Assembly (NCBI GenBank): GCA_946811695.1
Contig: OX328126.1
Location: 89,476,785-89,540,784 of the forward strand
Direction: 5' to 3'
Length of the DNA stretch: 64,000 nucleotides
From: Gonocerus acuteangulatus
Lineage: Eukaryota > Arthropoda > Insecta > Hemiptera > Coreidae
Numbering within the stretch: the first letter of the stretch is position 1; the number at the start of each line of letters is the position of its first letter. A program made the position numbers and the translations under genes. The notes under the pieces were generated by a model. It saw only the letters and a list, made by a program, of their open reading frames with translations. It had not been told where the DNA came from and ran no database searches. Below, one piece after another: positions 53,111-63,499 of this stretch.

Positions 53111-53266
53111 AAAGAGCGCTGGTTCCTCGATAAAGAGCGCTGGATCCTCGATAAAGAGCGCTGGATCCTCGATAAAGAGCGCTCGATCCTCGATAAAGAG
53201 CGCTGGATCCTCGATAAAGAGCGCTGGATCCTCGATAAAGAGCGCTGGATCCTCGATAAAGAGCGC
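53111..53266. repeat. 21-bp minisatellite, about seven units
   Basis: AAAGAGCGCTGGATCCTCGA T repeated; variants GGTTCC and TCGATCC in single units. The unit length, a multiple of three, gives an ALYRGSS repeat in the minus-strand frame 53061-53411. Confidence 0.95.
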
Positions 53267-54039
53267 AGACATTAATCGACTGAAGAAACCTAATTTTTCT
53301 CGTCACAAAATCCATTCTCCAACCCATGCAGAACGTTTTTGTTTTTTTTATTTCCAACATTTTTATAATAATTAGACAGGCCGCGATTTTGCGTTTCGAT
53401 ACTTTCTTCATTGCAAGCAGAAAGGACTACACAGGACATATAAGTATGAGTGTAAACGGGCCGTACATTTATTGCAAATCGAGAACTATCGTATAGATAT
53501 CCATGATATAAATGTCTAGCTATTTATCTCCGTATGTAAACTTGAAAGAGAATATCTATCCGATACATATATACCCTGACATATATATCCTGCGAGAAAT
53601 ATCAAGTGTAAGTCTTATTTTAATACAATAGTTTTGAAATTATATAGTTACCAAGAAGTAACCAAGCTACACAAGTAGTTATTTCCTAGTCTCGTCTGGT
53701 TCATCACCCTCAGCATTTAGCTACCTTCTTCCAAAAATGGGCGTATATAGAAAATAACCAAGTGACAGTATCAAAGTTCTGAGTAAATTGCCCTTTATAT
53801 TGCAATAACATAGGGATTCAGTTAATTATTCTTTTTCAAGTATTTTGTCGTCAAACTATACAATATTTACTGAATATTTACATGGTGTTTCTATTTAGAA
53901 TAACATTTTTGACAATTACATAGCTGAAAGGAAATATCACTTCTTTTTTTTCGAAATAAGGCACTTGGTCCCTTTCTGATTGACATGATACAATTGTAAT
54001 GATTATTAATTATTTTGAGATGTAAAATAAACAATATTT

Positions 54040-54174
54040 TTAGCACGGTTCCTCCCTATCTCCTTAGGGCGGGTTCTCCCTGAGGTTGACCTCATGACGC
54101 GATCCGGACGTGCCGACCAGAAACTTTCTCGTTTCAGACCCCATAGATCACGAAAATATAGGTGGTTAAATTAG

Positions 54175-54239
<65 letters not shown>

Positions 54240-54880
54240 TTATATATATGCTTGTCTGTTCGCGCTCTAGCAAGCTCAAAAATGGTCTAATTTTGATGAA
54301 ATTTGGTACAAAAATCGGTCGTCTAATTTTAAAGGTCAAGTTCGTTAACCAGCAGAATCCGCCCACTGGAAGATAGTGTTTGGGGCGAAATTCGCGCAAA
54401 AAAAATCGTAACGCTTACGTTTTTGAGTTCATATGCTTGCAGGTACTTGTTTTGTAGGTTTCTTAACATAGGAAAACGAATGAAACCATTTTCAAGGCGA
54501 TACTTAGGTCATTATTTTTTTGTGGGTACTTACAATCGCGGGATTCAATTGAAATATTTTCTACATCTTGGAAATTAATTCAATCTAAGATGTTTAAATT
54601 TTGGTTATATTTGGCGTTCAGGAAGTATGCGAAAAAAAATTCTTTTATTAATAGACATGAAAAGTTTTCGGATCTTCATACATTTTTCGTAAATATCTCG
54701 ATAACGGTTGCGAAATCGTGGTAAATGGAAGGTGACTATTCGAATGCTTACTAAATTCTCTACAAAAAAGGTTCTGAACCTACATTCGATGTGGTAATGT
54801 CAATCAGAGATATAAACGCTTAAAACTTAAAAAGTCCGACTCGCAGGAACTGCGTCATCTTAGCGCGGTTACGTACATCT
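54040..54880 (-). mobile_element. Repeat family X, copy 5 (left of the inverted pair)
   Basis: From the left: GCACGGTTCCTCCCTATCTC (reversed terminal block), GGTTGACCTCATGACGCGAT, a (TA)n tract 54176-54230, GCTTGTCTGTTCGCGCTCTA, AATCCGCCCACTGGAAG, GGGGCGAAATTCGCGC, GTAACGCTTACGTTTTTGAG, and at 54833 the 40-bp block. It pairs with 55420-56208 (coordinate sums near 110255). Confidence 0.75.
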
Positions 54881-54996
54881 AGAAGAAATGGAATAGATTA
54901 GCATCACAAACCACAGGAAACTGACAGTAGCAAACTTACACAGAAGCGGATAATTCTTAAACTCTCAATACAATTACGAACTGAAAACGTACTTAC

Positions 54997-55156
54997 TCTT
55001 CGACTACTGCTGAGAAGGCTCTATTATAAACAACCAAAAATTCGTTGTCATTTAAAGTATCTTGTTTTACTAGCAAATTCGTTTTACTGTTATAATCAAC
55101 TGTAAATAAGTGCTTCATGGCGAATAAAATTCCATTCTGACGTGGGTTAAGTCTTT
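54997..55156 (-). CDS. Candidate internal exon of an unidentified host gene
   Basis: On the minus strand a pyrimidine-rich ATTTTTTATTTTATAG precedes the segment and GTAAGTACG follows it, matching animal 3' and 5' splice sites. Of the three frames only one is open: two leading bases, then 52 codons starting RLNPRQNGILFAMKHLF and containing TVDYNSKTNLLVKQDTLNDN and EFLVVYNRAFSAVVE, then GA before the donor. If unspliced, a stop follows at once (GAG TAA), which strengthens the splice reading. Composition is protein-like, unlike the surrounding repeats. I do not recognise the family. It lies between two inverted family X copies; neighbouring exons were not identified and may be outside the window. 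Confidence 0.45.
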
Positions 55157-55419
55157 CTATAAAATAAAAAATAACAATAACTTTAGTTGGAGGCTATGAG
55201 GAAGGTTATATAGACAGGAGAATTCAAAACAAACTACGTCATCATGATTATCCACAGCCATCTTGATTACCACAGCCACTCCAAACATATTACCATTTCA
55301 CCGTTTCTTAGCTTATTTTACTACAATACTAATTTTACTGATAAATGCAACTTAAAACAAGAAACAACCAATTAAGAAGTGAGATAAACAACGAGAAAAA
55401 CCCTTTCAAAACAACAAAA

Positions 55420-56208
55420 CAAACACTTTTTAAGTTTCAAGCGCTTATATCTCTGATTGACGTTGCCCAATCGAATATTGCTTCAGTGCCTTTTTTGTAG
55501 AGAATTTAGTAAGAATTCGAATGGTCACCTTCCACTTAGCACGACTTCCCAACCGTTATCGAGATATTTACGAAAAATGTATGAAGATCCGAAAACTTTT
55601 CATGTCTATTAATAAAATAATTTTTTCGCATACTTCCTTAACTCCAAATGTAACCAAAATTTAAACATCTTAGTTGGGATGAATTTCCAAGATGTAGAAA
55701 ATATTTCAATTGAATCCCGCGATTCTAAGTACCCACAAAAAAATAATGACTTATAAAAACATTTATTCCACTTTTCTCAGAAACGGGTACAGATATCGCC
55801 TTAAAAATTATTTCATTCGTTTTCCTATGTTAAGAAACCTATAAAACAAGTACCTAAAAGCATATGAACTCAAAAACGTACACGTTACGATTTTTTTTGC
55901 TCGAATTTCGCCCCAAAAACTATCTATCAGTGGGTGGATTCTGCTAGCTAACGAACTTGACCTTTCAAATTAGACAACAGATTTTTATACCAAATTTCAT
56001 CAAAATCGGACCATTTTTGAGCTTGCTAGAGCGCGAACAGACAAGCATATATATAAATATATATATACAAATTTTAGCCACCTATATTTTCGAGATCTAT
56101 AGGGTCTGAAACGTGAAAGTTTCTAGTCGGCACTTTCGGATTGCGTCGTGAGGTCAACCTCATAAGCGGGTTCTCCCTATGGAGATAGGGAGTAACCGCG
56201 CTAAAGAC
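55420..56208 (+). mobile_element. Repeat family X, copy 6 (right of the inverted pair)
   Basis: TTTCAAGCGCTTATATCTCT, GATTGACGTTGCCCAATCG, CAACCGTTATCGAGATAT, CGAATTTCGCCCCAAAAAC, GAGCGCGAACAGACAAGC, a short TA tract, then GAAAGTTTCTAGTCGGCACT and the terminal hairpin GGTTCTCCCTAT/ATAGGGAGTAACC followed by GCGCTAA. This copy shows the terminal hairpin best. Confidence 0.75.
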
Positions 56209-56311
56209 ATTAACTCCACCTTTAGCACTGTTATATACCAGGTCATTCAAAAAGTCCTGTCGTTTTTTTGGGGGAAATTATAAATAAATAAATATTTTCA
56301 AATAATCACCT

Positions 56312-56566
56312 TTATTCATCAAAATATCCACCGTTACAGTCGGTAACCTTCTCCCAACGAGATGGTAAAGCCCAAATTCCTTCCTTAAAAAACTGTTGAT
56401 TTTTACTGCAAAAATAAGTGGTCAGTTCGTGAATTAGGTTGTCACGGTCTTGAAAACATTTCTGTCTCAGATTGTTGTCGAGATCTCTGAATAGGTGATA
56501 ATCAGTGGGTGACAGGTCAGGGGAATATGGTGGGTGAGGCAAAACTTCCCAGCCTATTTCTGTCAA
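56312..56566 (-). pseudogene. Mariner transposase C-terminal fragment, left arm
   Basis: Reads IGWEVLPHPPYSPDLSPTDY, HLFRDLDNNLRQKCFQDRDN, and FFKEGIWALPSRWEKVTDCN. HPPYSPDLSPTDYHLF is the block containing the third catalytic Asp of mariner (DD34D), followed by the family's conserved end GIxxLPxRWxKCIxxxGxYFD. The first two catalytic residues and the DNA-binding domain are missing, so it cannot transpose. Natural stop present. Identical to the right-arm copy. Confidence 0.85.
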
Positions 56567-56588
56567 TTTTTGACAGAAATTTGAAAAA

Positions 56589-56843
56589 TTGACAGAAATA
56601 GGCTGGGAAGTTTTGCCTCACCCACCATATTCCCCTGACCTGTCACCCACTGATTATCACCTATTCAGAGATCTCGACAACAATCTGAGACAGAAATGTT
56701 TTCAAGACCGTGACAACCTAATTCACGAACTGACCACTTATTTTTGCAGTAAAAATCAACAGTTTTTTAAGGAAGGAATTTGGGCTTTACCATCTCGTTG
56801 GGAGAAGGTTACCGACTGTAACGGTGGATATTTTGATGAATAA
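56589..56843 (+). pseudogene. Mariner transposase C-terminal fragment, right arm
   Basis: Exact inverted copy of the fragment at 56312-56566, giving the same 84 residues. Identity of both arms means either a very recent fold-back rearrangement, continuing gene conversion, or an assembly artefact. Confidence 0.85.
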
Positions 56844-57177
56844 AGGTGATTATTTGAAAATATTTATTTATTTATAATTTCCCCAAAAAAAACGACAGGA
56901 CTTTTTGAATGACCTGGTACAATAACAATGTCTGATTTTTGGGTTTGGTCCTCTAACGAAGCGTTTTGATGTATACTAGAAACTAGTAACACAGTTTTAT
57001 TTCCTTTGGTTTCAAAGAATTGAAAAGAAATTAAATGAAAATGTATGGCATAAAGTATTGCTCCAAGATGTAAAATTAGCCTTCAAGACAGATAATTGTT
57101 ATTAAAGAGGTAGTTTTCGACATTTTTACTAACATTCAATAGGCTTCTAAAGGTAGCAGTTAGTTTCCAAGACTAAC

Positions 57178-57181
<4 letters not shown>

Positions 57182-57244
<63 letters not shown>
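57182..57244. repeat. (TA)n microsatellite
   Basis: Uninterrupted TA run. Confidence 0.95.
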
Positions 57245-57247
<3 letters not shown>

Positions 57248-57892
57248 GTAGAGTTGGTCTTGCCGACGTCGTTACTTCAGAAAAATAAATCGAATAATTG
57301 ACTTCCCGATGAAAACAGACCTTGACCCTACAGCATCTAGTGTCTTACTAAGAGGTGGTAGAACTCCTAGTAATTAGGCAATCTAGTGGTGGGGGGTCGT
57401 CTGTAAATCACACAAGTATGCGGACTCTTCGTAGTCTCGACGAGTGCAGCCTTTCCCGGGTTAATATGCAACGCCAAATGAAGCTGTAACTGCATTTATG
57501 CAGATAACACATCTCGTTATTTGTTGTTATGGCAGCTGCAATTTGCAATATATATATATATATGCAGTTATTGATAAGACGTTGGGCTATTCCATCGAGT
57601 AGAGAGATTGCAAGTGCTGCCGAAGTGTGTGTTGGTGATCAGATAACCAAGCTCCGGGCTACACTTCGGGCTCTGATCGATCTTCTAAAGGAAGTGTGTC
57701 GGCTTCACTACCGTGCAACTTGATGTGTCTGTTTCTACGGGATCTTTTTATGTGTATCTGTTGTAGCATACTCGTAATTACAGTCTACGAACATGTTAGC
57801 GTGAACGAAACGTGTAGATCTGAGATTGATAAGCAATAAATAGAATTTTATATGTTTCACCGTGAACGAGTTTGACAAGATCATATCAACGG
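57245..57892. other. Intergenic, nothing recognised
   Basis: A 64-codon plus-strand frame at 57529-57723 without similarity. No repeat found. Confidence 0.35.
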
Positions 57893-58078
57893 CTACGGAG
57901 AGACGTGTGCACTCCATTTTTAAGGTCGCTGGTTCGATTCCCACTAGTAATGGTGGCTTTTCTTTCTAAATTGTAATATACATCAGCCAAATCCCGGCTA
58001 GAAAAGGATAATTTCCTACAGATAACCCGTACCAACATTATGTGCTACTTATAAGTGGACATTAAAGTTTGGATAATT
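57893..58078 (+). mobile_element. SINE family 1, diverged
   Basis: GTCGCTGGTTCGATTCCCAC (B box), GGTGGCTTTTCTTTCTAA, CAAATCCCGGCTAGAAAAGG, CTACAGATAACCCGTACC, AGTGGACATTAAAGTTT. The A-box part is lost. Confidence 0.75.
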
Positions 58079-58189
58079 AGCTTAATGTAATGTATCTAAA
58101 TTAAAAAAAAAAATCAGATAAATTTTCTTTTATATTTGTAATGGGCAGATGACTAAAATATTAATTTTTATAAGTAAACAAAAAAAAAG

Positions 58190-58400
58190 TTTTAATTCTT
58201 CGAAAACAAAACAAAAATTATTTTGAAAGAACAAGATAAAATTTATTAATGGCAGTAGGATTGAAAAAAAAAAATCACTTTTTTCGAAAATGGTGAATAT
58301 TCCTTCAATTTATATTAAAATATTTGTCATAAAATCGTTATAATTCAATGAAAAAATCTATCTACTTTACTAGCAAATATAATTAGGAAGCTGCAGTTAA
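58190..58400 (+). repeat. Repeat family Y, copy 1
   Basis: AAATTATTTTGAAAGAACAA, TTTTTCGAAAATGGTGAATA, ATAATTCAATG-like, ACTTTACTAGCAAAT and TAGGAAGCTGCAGTTAAAA recur at 59620-59990 (reverse) and 60900-61230. Confidence 0.6.
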
Positions 58401-59619
58401 AAAACATAGAGATTTGAAATAGTTTTCAGAAAAAAACACTTTAAAGATTATATTCCTTTTTTTCCTATTTAATTTTTTTTTCATTATTTCTTGTATTAAA
58501 GACCAAAAACATTTTTTTTTTAAATGTATTGAAGGAGGACCGGGGGCAGTTAGTGAAAAGGAACAAAAACTTTTCCGCCACATAAGCGCTCTTCGGTAAA
58601 AATTTAATTAGTTAAGGACGCATTTAAGCACATAAAAAATGTTACGCTGTAGTATCTATTACCCCTTAAGTATAAAAACCTTATGGATAATAAATGTGAG
58701 CAAGAGACATATGGAACAGACTCTAGAGCGTCATAACTTTGCAGTTATTCGCAGAAATGAATTTACATCCTGCTCTTGCCCTAAAATAGTTTTACTGTTA
58801 GCGGCTCAGAGTAAATGAAAAGGTAGATGTTTGTTGACGAACGATACCAATAATTCTACCAAGGAACATTACCATAATGCAATAAGAGAAGACGAGTTAA
58901 TTAATCAGCGAAATAGGCTCTGGTAGATTTAGTGCAGATAGAGTTTTTGCCCCTTTTGAAAGTCAGTAGTAAATGTTTTCTTCTACGGCTCTATGAGGAC
59001 GTGAGACTTCGAACTGTTTTCCTGTCCTACTCTTTGCAACATTGACCCAGCGAACGCTTCTAGAACTAGTCACATCTGTGTTTTCTTCTTTAGGGAAAGA
59101 AAGGGTGAGTTTTTACAAGTAGTGTGATATATTTTATACGCTGAAAAAGGCCTGCTCCGTTCTCGACCACCTGTAGAACGAGAAAGGCAATAACTGTCAG
59201 ATTGTTCCAGAAACACATCGGGTAGTATTTTTATGGTCACCAAAAACTGAAGACTCTGACAATATACATATATATATTTTACAGAGTGTTTCGGCGGCTT
59301 AACGGGTAATACTACTTTATAATTTTTTTTTTCTTGAGCTAAAATTCTTTCTTAACTAATCAAAAATGATATCCAAGAGTGTTTATGTGAAACAAAAATT
59401 TTAAATAGGCAAAAAATACGATTTTCCGAGTGAAATCCCAATGCCAATTGAACGCGGTGCTGATTTCATAATAATATTTTGAGCGAGCTTCGACCGGTCA
59501 CTTTTTAATTGTTAAATTTCTTTTTGGCCCTCCTTCAATACATTTTAAAATTAAAACCCATTTTTTTTTATCTTTTTTACAAGAAAATATGAGAAACCAA
59601 TTAAATAGGAAAGACGTGA
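58401..59619. other. Intergenic, nothing recognised
   Basis: No gene, known repeat or RNA signature; several poly-T/A runs. Confidence 0.35.
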
Positions 59620-61230
59620 AAATTCCAGAACATTAAACTTTAAAGTCGTTTTCTAAAAACTATGTTTATCAAATCGGGCGATACTCTGGCGTCTTAAATA
59701 TTTGCCCGATCAACTTCAAATTTTAACTGCAGCTTCCTCATGGTATTTGCTAGAAAAGCACGTAGGATTTTTTCGACTAATTGAATTATAACGATTTTAT
59801 AACCGATTTTTGACGGATTTTTTAATATAAATGAATAATTGTTCGCCATTTTCGAAAAAAAAAATCCTACGTACTTTACTAGATTTAAACTTCTTCTTTC
59901 GAAATAATTTTTGTTTTTTGCTCTAGATTAGGAATTGCCGCCTGCAGACTATCGCCCGTGAAAAAAGTGAGTTTTCGTTCGTCAGACACAGCGCCGCCAT
60001 TATTTTTTCAAAGAATTGAAACGTATTTTTTTGGATACTTTAACATCCAATATAAATCGTTTGATATAAAGAATTGAAAAATATTGATTTATTTTTTATT
60101 TATAAATTCAAGAAGATTACTTTGATTTTGATTGCTCCTGAAGGGATGATGACCACTTTGCATGGTGAAAAACAATTAAATTTCTCCAATTTATGAATAA
60201 CAAAAAAATCAATATTTTTTAATTCAAGAAGATTACTTTGATTTTGATTGCTCCTGAAGGGGTGATCACCACTTTGCGTAGTGAAAATCAAATAAATTTC
60301 TCCAATTTATGAATAACAAACAAATCAATATTTTTGAATTCAAGAGATTACTTTGATTTTCAATGCTCCTGAAGGGGTGATCAGCACTTTGATTTTGATT
60401 GCTCCTGAAGGGGTGATCACCACTTTGATTTTGATTGCTCCTGAAGGGGTGAACACCACTTTGCGTAGTAACAATCAAATAAATTTCTCCAATTTATGAA
60501 TAACAAACAAATCAATATTTTTTAATTCAATAAGATTACTTTGATTTTGATTGCTCCTGAAGGGGTGATCACCACTTTGATTTTGATTGCTCCTGAAGGG
60601 GTGATCCCCACTTTGATTTTGATTGCTCCTGAAGGGGTGATCACCACTTTGATTGCTCCTGAAGGGGTGATCACCACTTTGATTTTGATTGCTCTGAAGG
60701 GGTGATCAACACTTTGATTTTGATTGCTCCTGAAGGGGTGATCACCACTTTGATTATGATTGCTCCTGAAGGGGTGATCACCACTTTGCGTAGTAAAAAT
60801 CAAATAAATTTTTCCAATTTATGAATAACAAACAAATGAATATTTTTGAATTCTTCATGAGATAACTGTTATTTGCGATGTTAAACTATTAAAAAAAAAA
60901 AGTTTTAATGTCGAACTGAAACCCGCTGTTTTCACGGACAATAGTCTTCAGGGAGTAGTTTTTAATCTAAAACAAAAAGCTGAAATTATTTTAAAAGAAG
61001 AACGTAAAATCTAGTAAAGTATGTAGGATTTTTAGGAAATATTAGTTCTTAACGAAAATGGTGAACAATTCTTCATTTTATGTTAAAAAATCTACCATAA
61101 TTCAATTATATCATTAGATATTATTAGGAAGCTGCAGTTAAAATTTTAAGTTGATCTGATAAAAATTTAAGGCGCCAGACTTTCGCCCGATTTGAAAAAC
61201 ATGGTTTTGCGAAAAACGACTTTAAAGCGC
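59620..61230. repeat. Inverted copies of family Y around a minisatellite
   Basis: Arms about 59620-59990 and 60900-61230 pair with coordinate sum 120864 (TTTTAACTGCAGCTTCC at 59721 with 61127-61143). ATCGGGCGATACTCTGGCG and its partner GCCAGACTTTCGCCCGAT lie in the outer part. Confidence 0.7.
60100..60840. repeat. Higher-order minisatellite
   Basis: A basic unit TTTGATTGCTCCTGAAGGGG then TGATCACCACTTTGAT (about 36 bp) is present roughly a dozen times. A longer unit adds AATTTCTCCAATTTATGAAT and AACAAACAAATCAATA, giving three blocks starting near 60100, 60270 and 60480. Minus-strand frames reading SGDHPFRSNQNQ come from the repeat. Confidence 0.9.
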
Positions 61231-61350
61231 GGGCTTAAGTAGAAAATAATTTTGGGGGAGGGGGGGGGGCTGGAAGCATTTGGCGGTTATGGAATACTAA
61301 CATTCTAGAACTTGGAATAGTTTGCCAAGTAATACGCTATTACATAAAAA
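61230..61350. mobile_element. C-rich MITE, fragment
   Basis: GAAAATAATTTTGGGGGAGG, GGGGCTGGAAGCATTTGG and GTTATGGAATACTAACATTC match the reversed right half of 24493-24760. Confidence 0.6.
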
Positions 61351-61901
61351 AAATATATATATATTATTTTCATTATACTACATCAAAAATCATGTGTTTT
61401 CAATACTCGGTTTGAGTCCGTAAAATAGTACTTTTCGGGCCTAGGCCCGAAAAATCTTTTTAGTGCGCTAACCTTACCTGCTACTAATAAATAAGTGTTT
61501 GAAGGAGGTTACTTTTAGATATTGTGATTCATTCTAATATTTGTTTACTTATAATAAGTAAACAAATATTATTATTATAAATATTCCTTTAATCCAAAGT
61601 TATCTATATTCCAAAAGGCAATGTCAAACAAAGGTTTTAATATAATGAATAATCAGAATTGTACTATAAATATTAATGTAAATGTATAAGTACTTTTCTT
61701 CTATTATAGGTTAATAAACAGATGTTTTTTTTTTTCAAATAAAAAAAAGGTGTCAATATAATTTCTTTTACTGTATCTATAAGTAATTAATGAAATATAA
61801 AAGGGTTTTAATGTACTCAAGTATGAGCAGTATAATGAAAAGTATTGTTCATAACACGTACCAAAAGTGTGTCTTGGTCTAACTCGGCTACGCCTCGCGC
61901 G
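61351..61901. other. Intergenic, small palindrome only
   Basis: AATATTTGTTTACTTAT and its complement form a hairpin near 61537-61571. Nothing else recognised. Confidence 0.4.
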
Positions 61902-62345
61902 TTAGGGTGGGTTTACACTTGCTAGTTATTGCAGGAAATTTATATCAGACAGAAATTGCGACTAGTGTAAACCATGAGCAATTTATGTCTGAGATATATT
62001 TTTCTATCCCGAGCAATAAGTGTCGACACTTCTATACCGTCAGGTGAATACGCTGATTATAAAGAGAGAAATAAATGTCAGACAGAAATATCTTGGTTTC
62101 TAGCTATATTGCCGAAACTTCTATACCAAGCAGAATGGACTACACAGGACACATATGTCTGAGTGTAAACAGGCCGGAAATTTATTGCAAAGCGAGAACC
62201 GTCCTATACATATCCATGATATAAATGTCTAGCTATTTCTGTCCGTATGTAAACTTGCAAGAGAATATCTATCCGACACTTATATCGCGACATATATCGT
62301 GACATATATTTCCCGCCAGAAATATCAAGTGTAAACGCACCCTTA
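61902..62345. mobile_element. PIF/Harbinger-like MITE with TTA duplication
   Basis: Body 61905-62342, TTA at 61902-61904 and 62343-62345. Ends GGGTGGGTTTACACTTG and CAAGTGTAAACGCACCC. Best-preserved long member of the family seen at 8054, 52022 and 52198. Confidence 0.85.
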
Positions 62346-62413
62346 AACTCGACCGCGCACCGAAAACAACCACTTTTGGTACTAGTGATGAAAATAACTA
62401 TTCTGCTATTAAC

Positions 62414-62537
62414 AGCACGTGGTCGAATGGGTGACCGACCACGTGCTGTTGGCATTATAAAAGGGCGGCAACCTATAGATAGCCCGGCGCTAATGGCCAA
62501 TATGTAGATGCGCCGTAAAAAAAAAAAAAAAAAAAAA
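62414..62537 (+). mobile_element. 5S rRNA-derived SINE, third copy
   Basis: GGTCGAATGGGTGACCGACC, ACGTGCTGTTGGCATTATAA, GGGCGGCAACCTATAGATAG, CCCGGCGCTAATGGCC, GTAGATGCGCCGT and an A tail. GATGGGTGACCG...GTGC.GTTGGC is the 3' part of 5S rRNA. Confidence 0.75.
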
Positions 62538-62544
62538 CCTCTTT

Positions 62545-62552
<8 letters not shown>

Positions 62553-62626
<74 letters not shown>

Positions 62627-62660
62627 TGTTAACACTATAGCGGCCAGAGTTTTTGTTTTT
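62553..62660. repeat. (TA)n tract plus conserved flank
   Basis: TA run to 62622, then GTCTGTTAACACTATAGCGG and CCAGAGTTTTTGTTTTTTCG, the reverse complement of the flank at 4870-4920. The TA tract is therefore an internal part of a mobile element. Confidence 0.8.
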
Positions 62661-62821
62661 TCGTCACAAAAAAAAAAACTATTCTGAACTAAGTGGTCTT
62701 ATTTAGATTATTTCTACGCTTTTTATGATATATGTTTTTCGATTTCGAGTTACTGCTAACAGAACAGCTGTTATTGTACTGTATCTATTTCATAGTATTA
62801 TTTTGAATTGTGGTTAATTTC

Positions 62822-62962
62822 AACTGGTTCAATTCCCACTAGGGGTGGTGGCTTTTCTTTAGAAAAAAGGAAAAGCATCAGCCCTGTCCTAAGAAAAGAG
62901 TGGTAACCTGTAGATAACCCGTCCCTAAATTCGTAGTTAGTAATAAATGGACGTTAAAGTGT
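62822..62962 (+). mobile_element. SINE family 1, 3' part
   Basis: GGTTCAATTCCCACTAGGGG (B box), GGTGGCTTTTCTTTAGAAAA, GGTAACCTGTAGATAACCCG, AATGGACGTTAAAGTGT. Confidence 0.85.
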
Positions 62963-63039
62963 AATTTTTAAATTAATTTCAACTGTGATGGCAGGCCTTG
63001 AATTACTAGAAATGGACTGTGATTTTGTCCCCTATAGAG

Positions 63040-63499
63040 TTTACGCTATACCTGGTGATGGTCCATCCGAGGTAATAATATCCCGAACCCTTGCACAGCC
63101 TCCTTACCCATCAACATCCCCAGACAGAACACTTGGTAATGCGCGCAAATATAATGGGTGTTTCCAAATGACATCTTGGAAACATAAATTTTAACGTATA
63201 TTTATTATTGAAAACGAATTTTAACCTGTACTGGATAAACAGCTAATACTCCTAACCTGTACATAATAGGTTACCACCACGTTATATGTTTCTTGACACT
63301 GGTCCGAAGTGTCCCAGTGTCAAGAAATATTATACTTGGATTACTTATTAATTGATGAATAACATACTGTATGACGGGAACCGTGCTATAATAAACTGCA
63401 AAAAATTATATAGTAGCGTTAATTTTGATGTTACATTATTTAACGCAATAAAAAAAAAAACTACTTATCTGCCTTCACGAAGCACGGGTATTCAGCTAG
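63040..63499 (+). mobile_element. Helitron-like non-autonomous element, single 3' end
   Basis: GAGGTAATAATATCCCGAAC, CCCTTGCACAGCCTCCTTAC, GACATCTTGGAAACATAAAT, TGTATGACGGGAACCGTGCT, then CTTATCTGCCTTCACGAAGC, ACGGGTATTCAGCTAG. Homologous to 49560-49940 and 1250-1345. The TTTCTTGACACTGG hairpin near 63289-63330 is an extra insertion relative to 49560. No protein. Confidence 0.7.

Larger units (their letters stand above)
52198..53612 (-). mobile_element. Longer PIF/Harbinger-like element, internally rearranged
   Basis: Left end GGTTGCGCTTACACC and right end AAATATCAAGTGTAAGTC are diverged versions of the GGGTG...TTTACAC ends, with subterminal ATTTATGTCTGAGATATAT and TAAATGTCTAGCTATTT shared with 61905-62342. 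The interior holds an 89-bp tandem repeat and a 21-bp minisatellite. On the minus strand near 53340-53411 the frame KKVSKRKIAACLIIIKMLEI has the basic/hydrophobic layout of the start of Harbinger nucleases, too weak to assign firmly. Confidence 0.55.
56236..56919. mobile_element. Near-perfect palindrome of two mariner 3' halves
   Basis: Arms 56236-56571 and 56584-56919 (336 bp each), loop GACAGAAATTTG. Paired positions sum to 113155 throughout; the only difference I see is one base in the poly-T/G stretch near the ends. Outer ends TACCAGGTCATTCAAAAAGT are mariner-like terminal repeats with TA on either side. Each arm contains the same 84-codon transposase fragment. An element with two identical 3' halves and no 5' half. 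Confidence 0.9.

Noticed and set aside
53061..53411. 116-codon minus-strand frame with an ALYRGSS repeat
   Set aside because: Produced by the 21-bp minisatellite inside a Harbinger-like element; only a weak resemblance to a nuclease start outside the repeat.
60100..60803. Minus-strand frames with repeated HPFRSNQNQ
   Set aside because: Encoded by the 36-bp minisatellite; no start context or domain.
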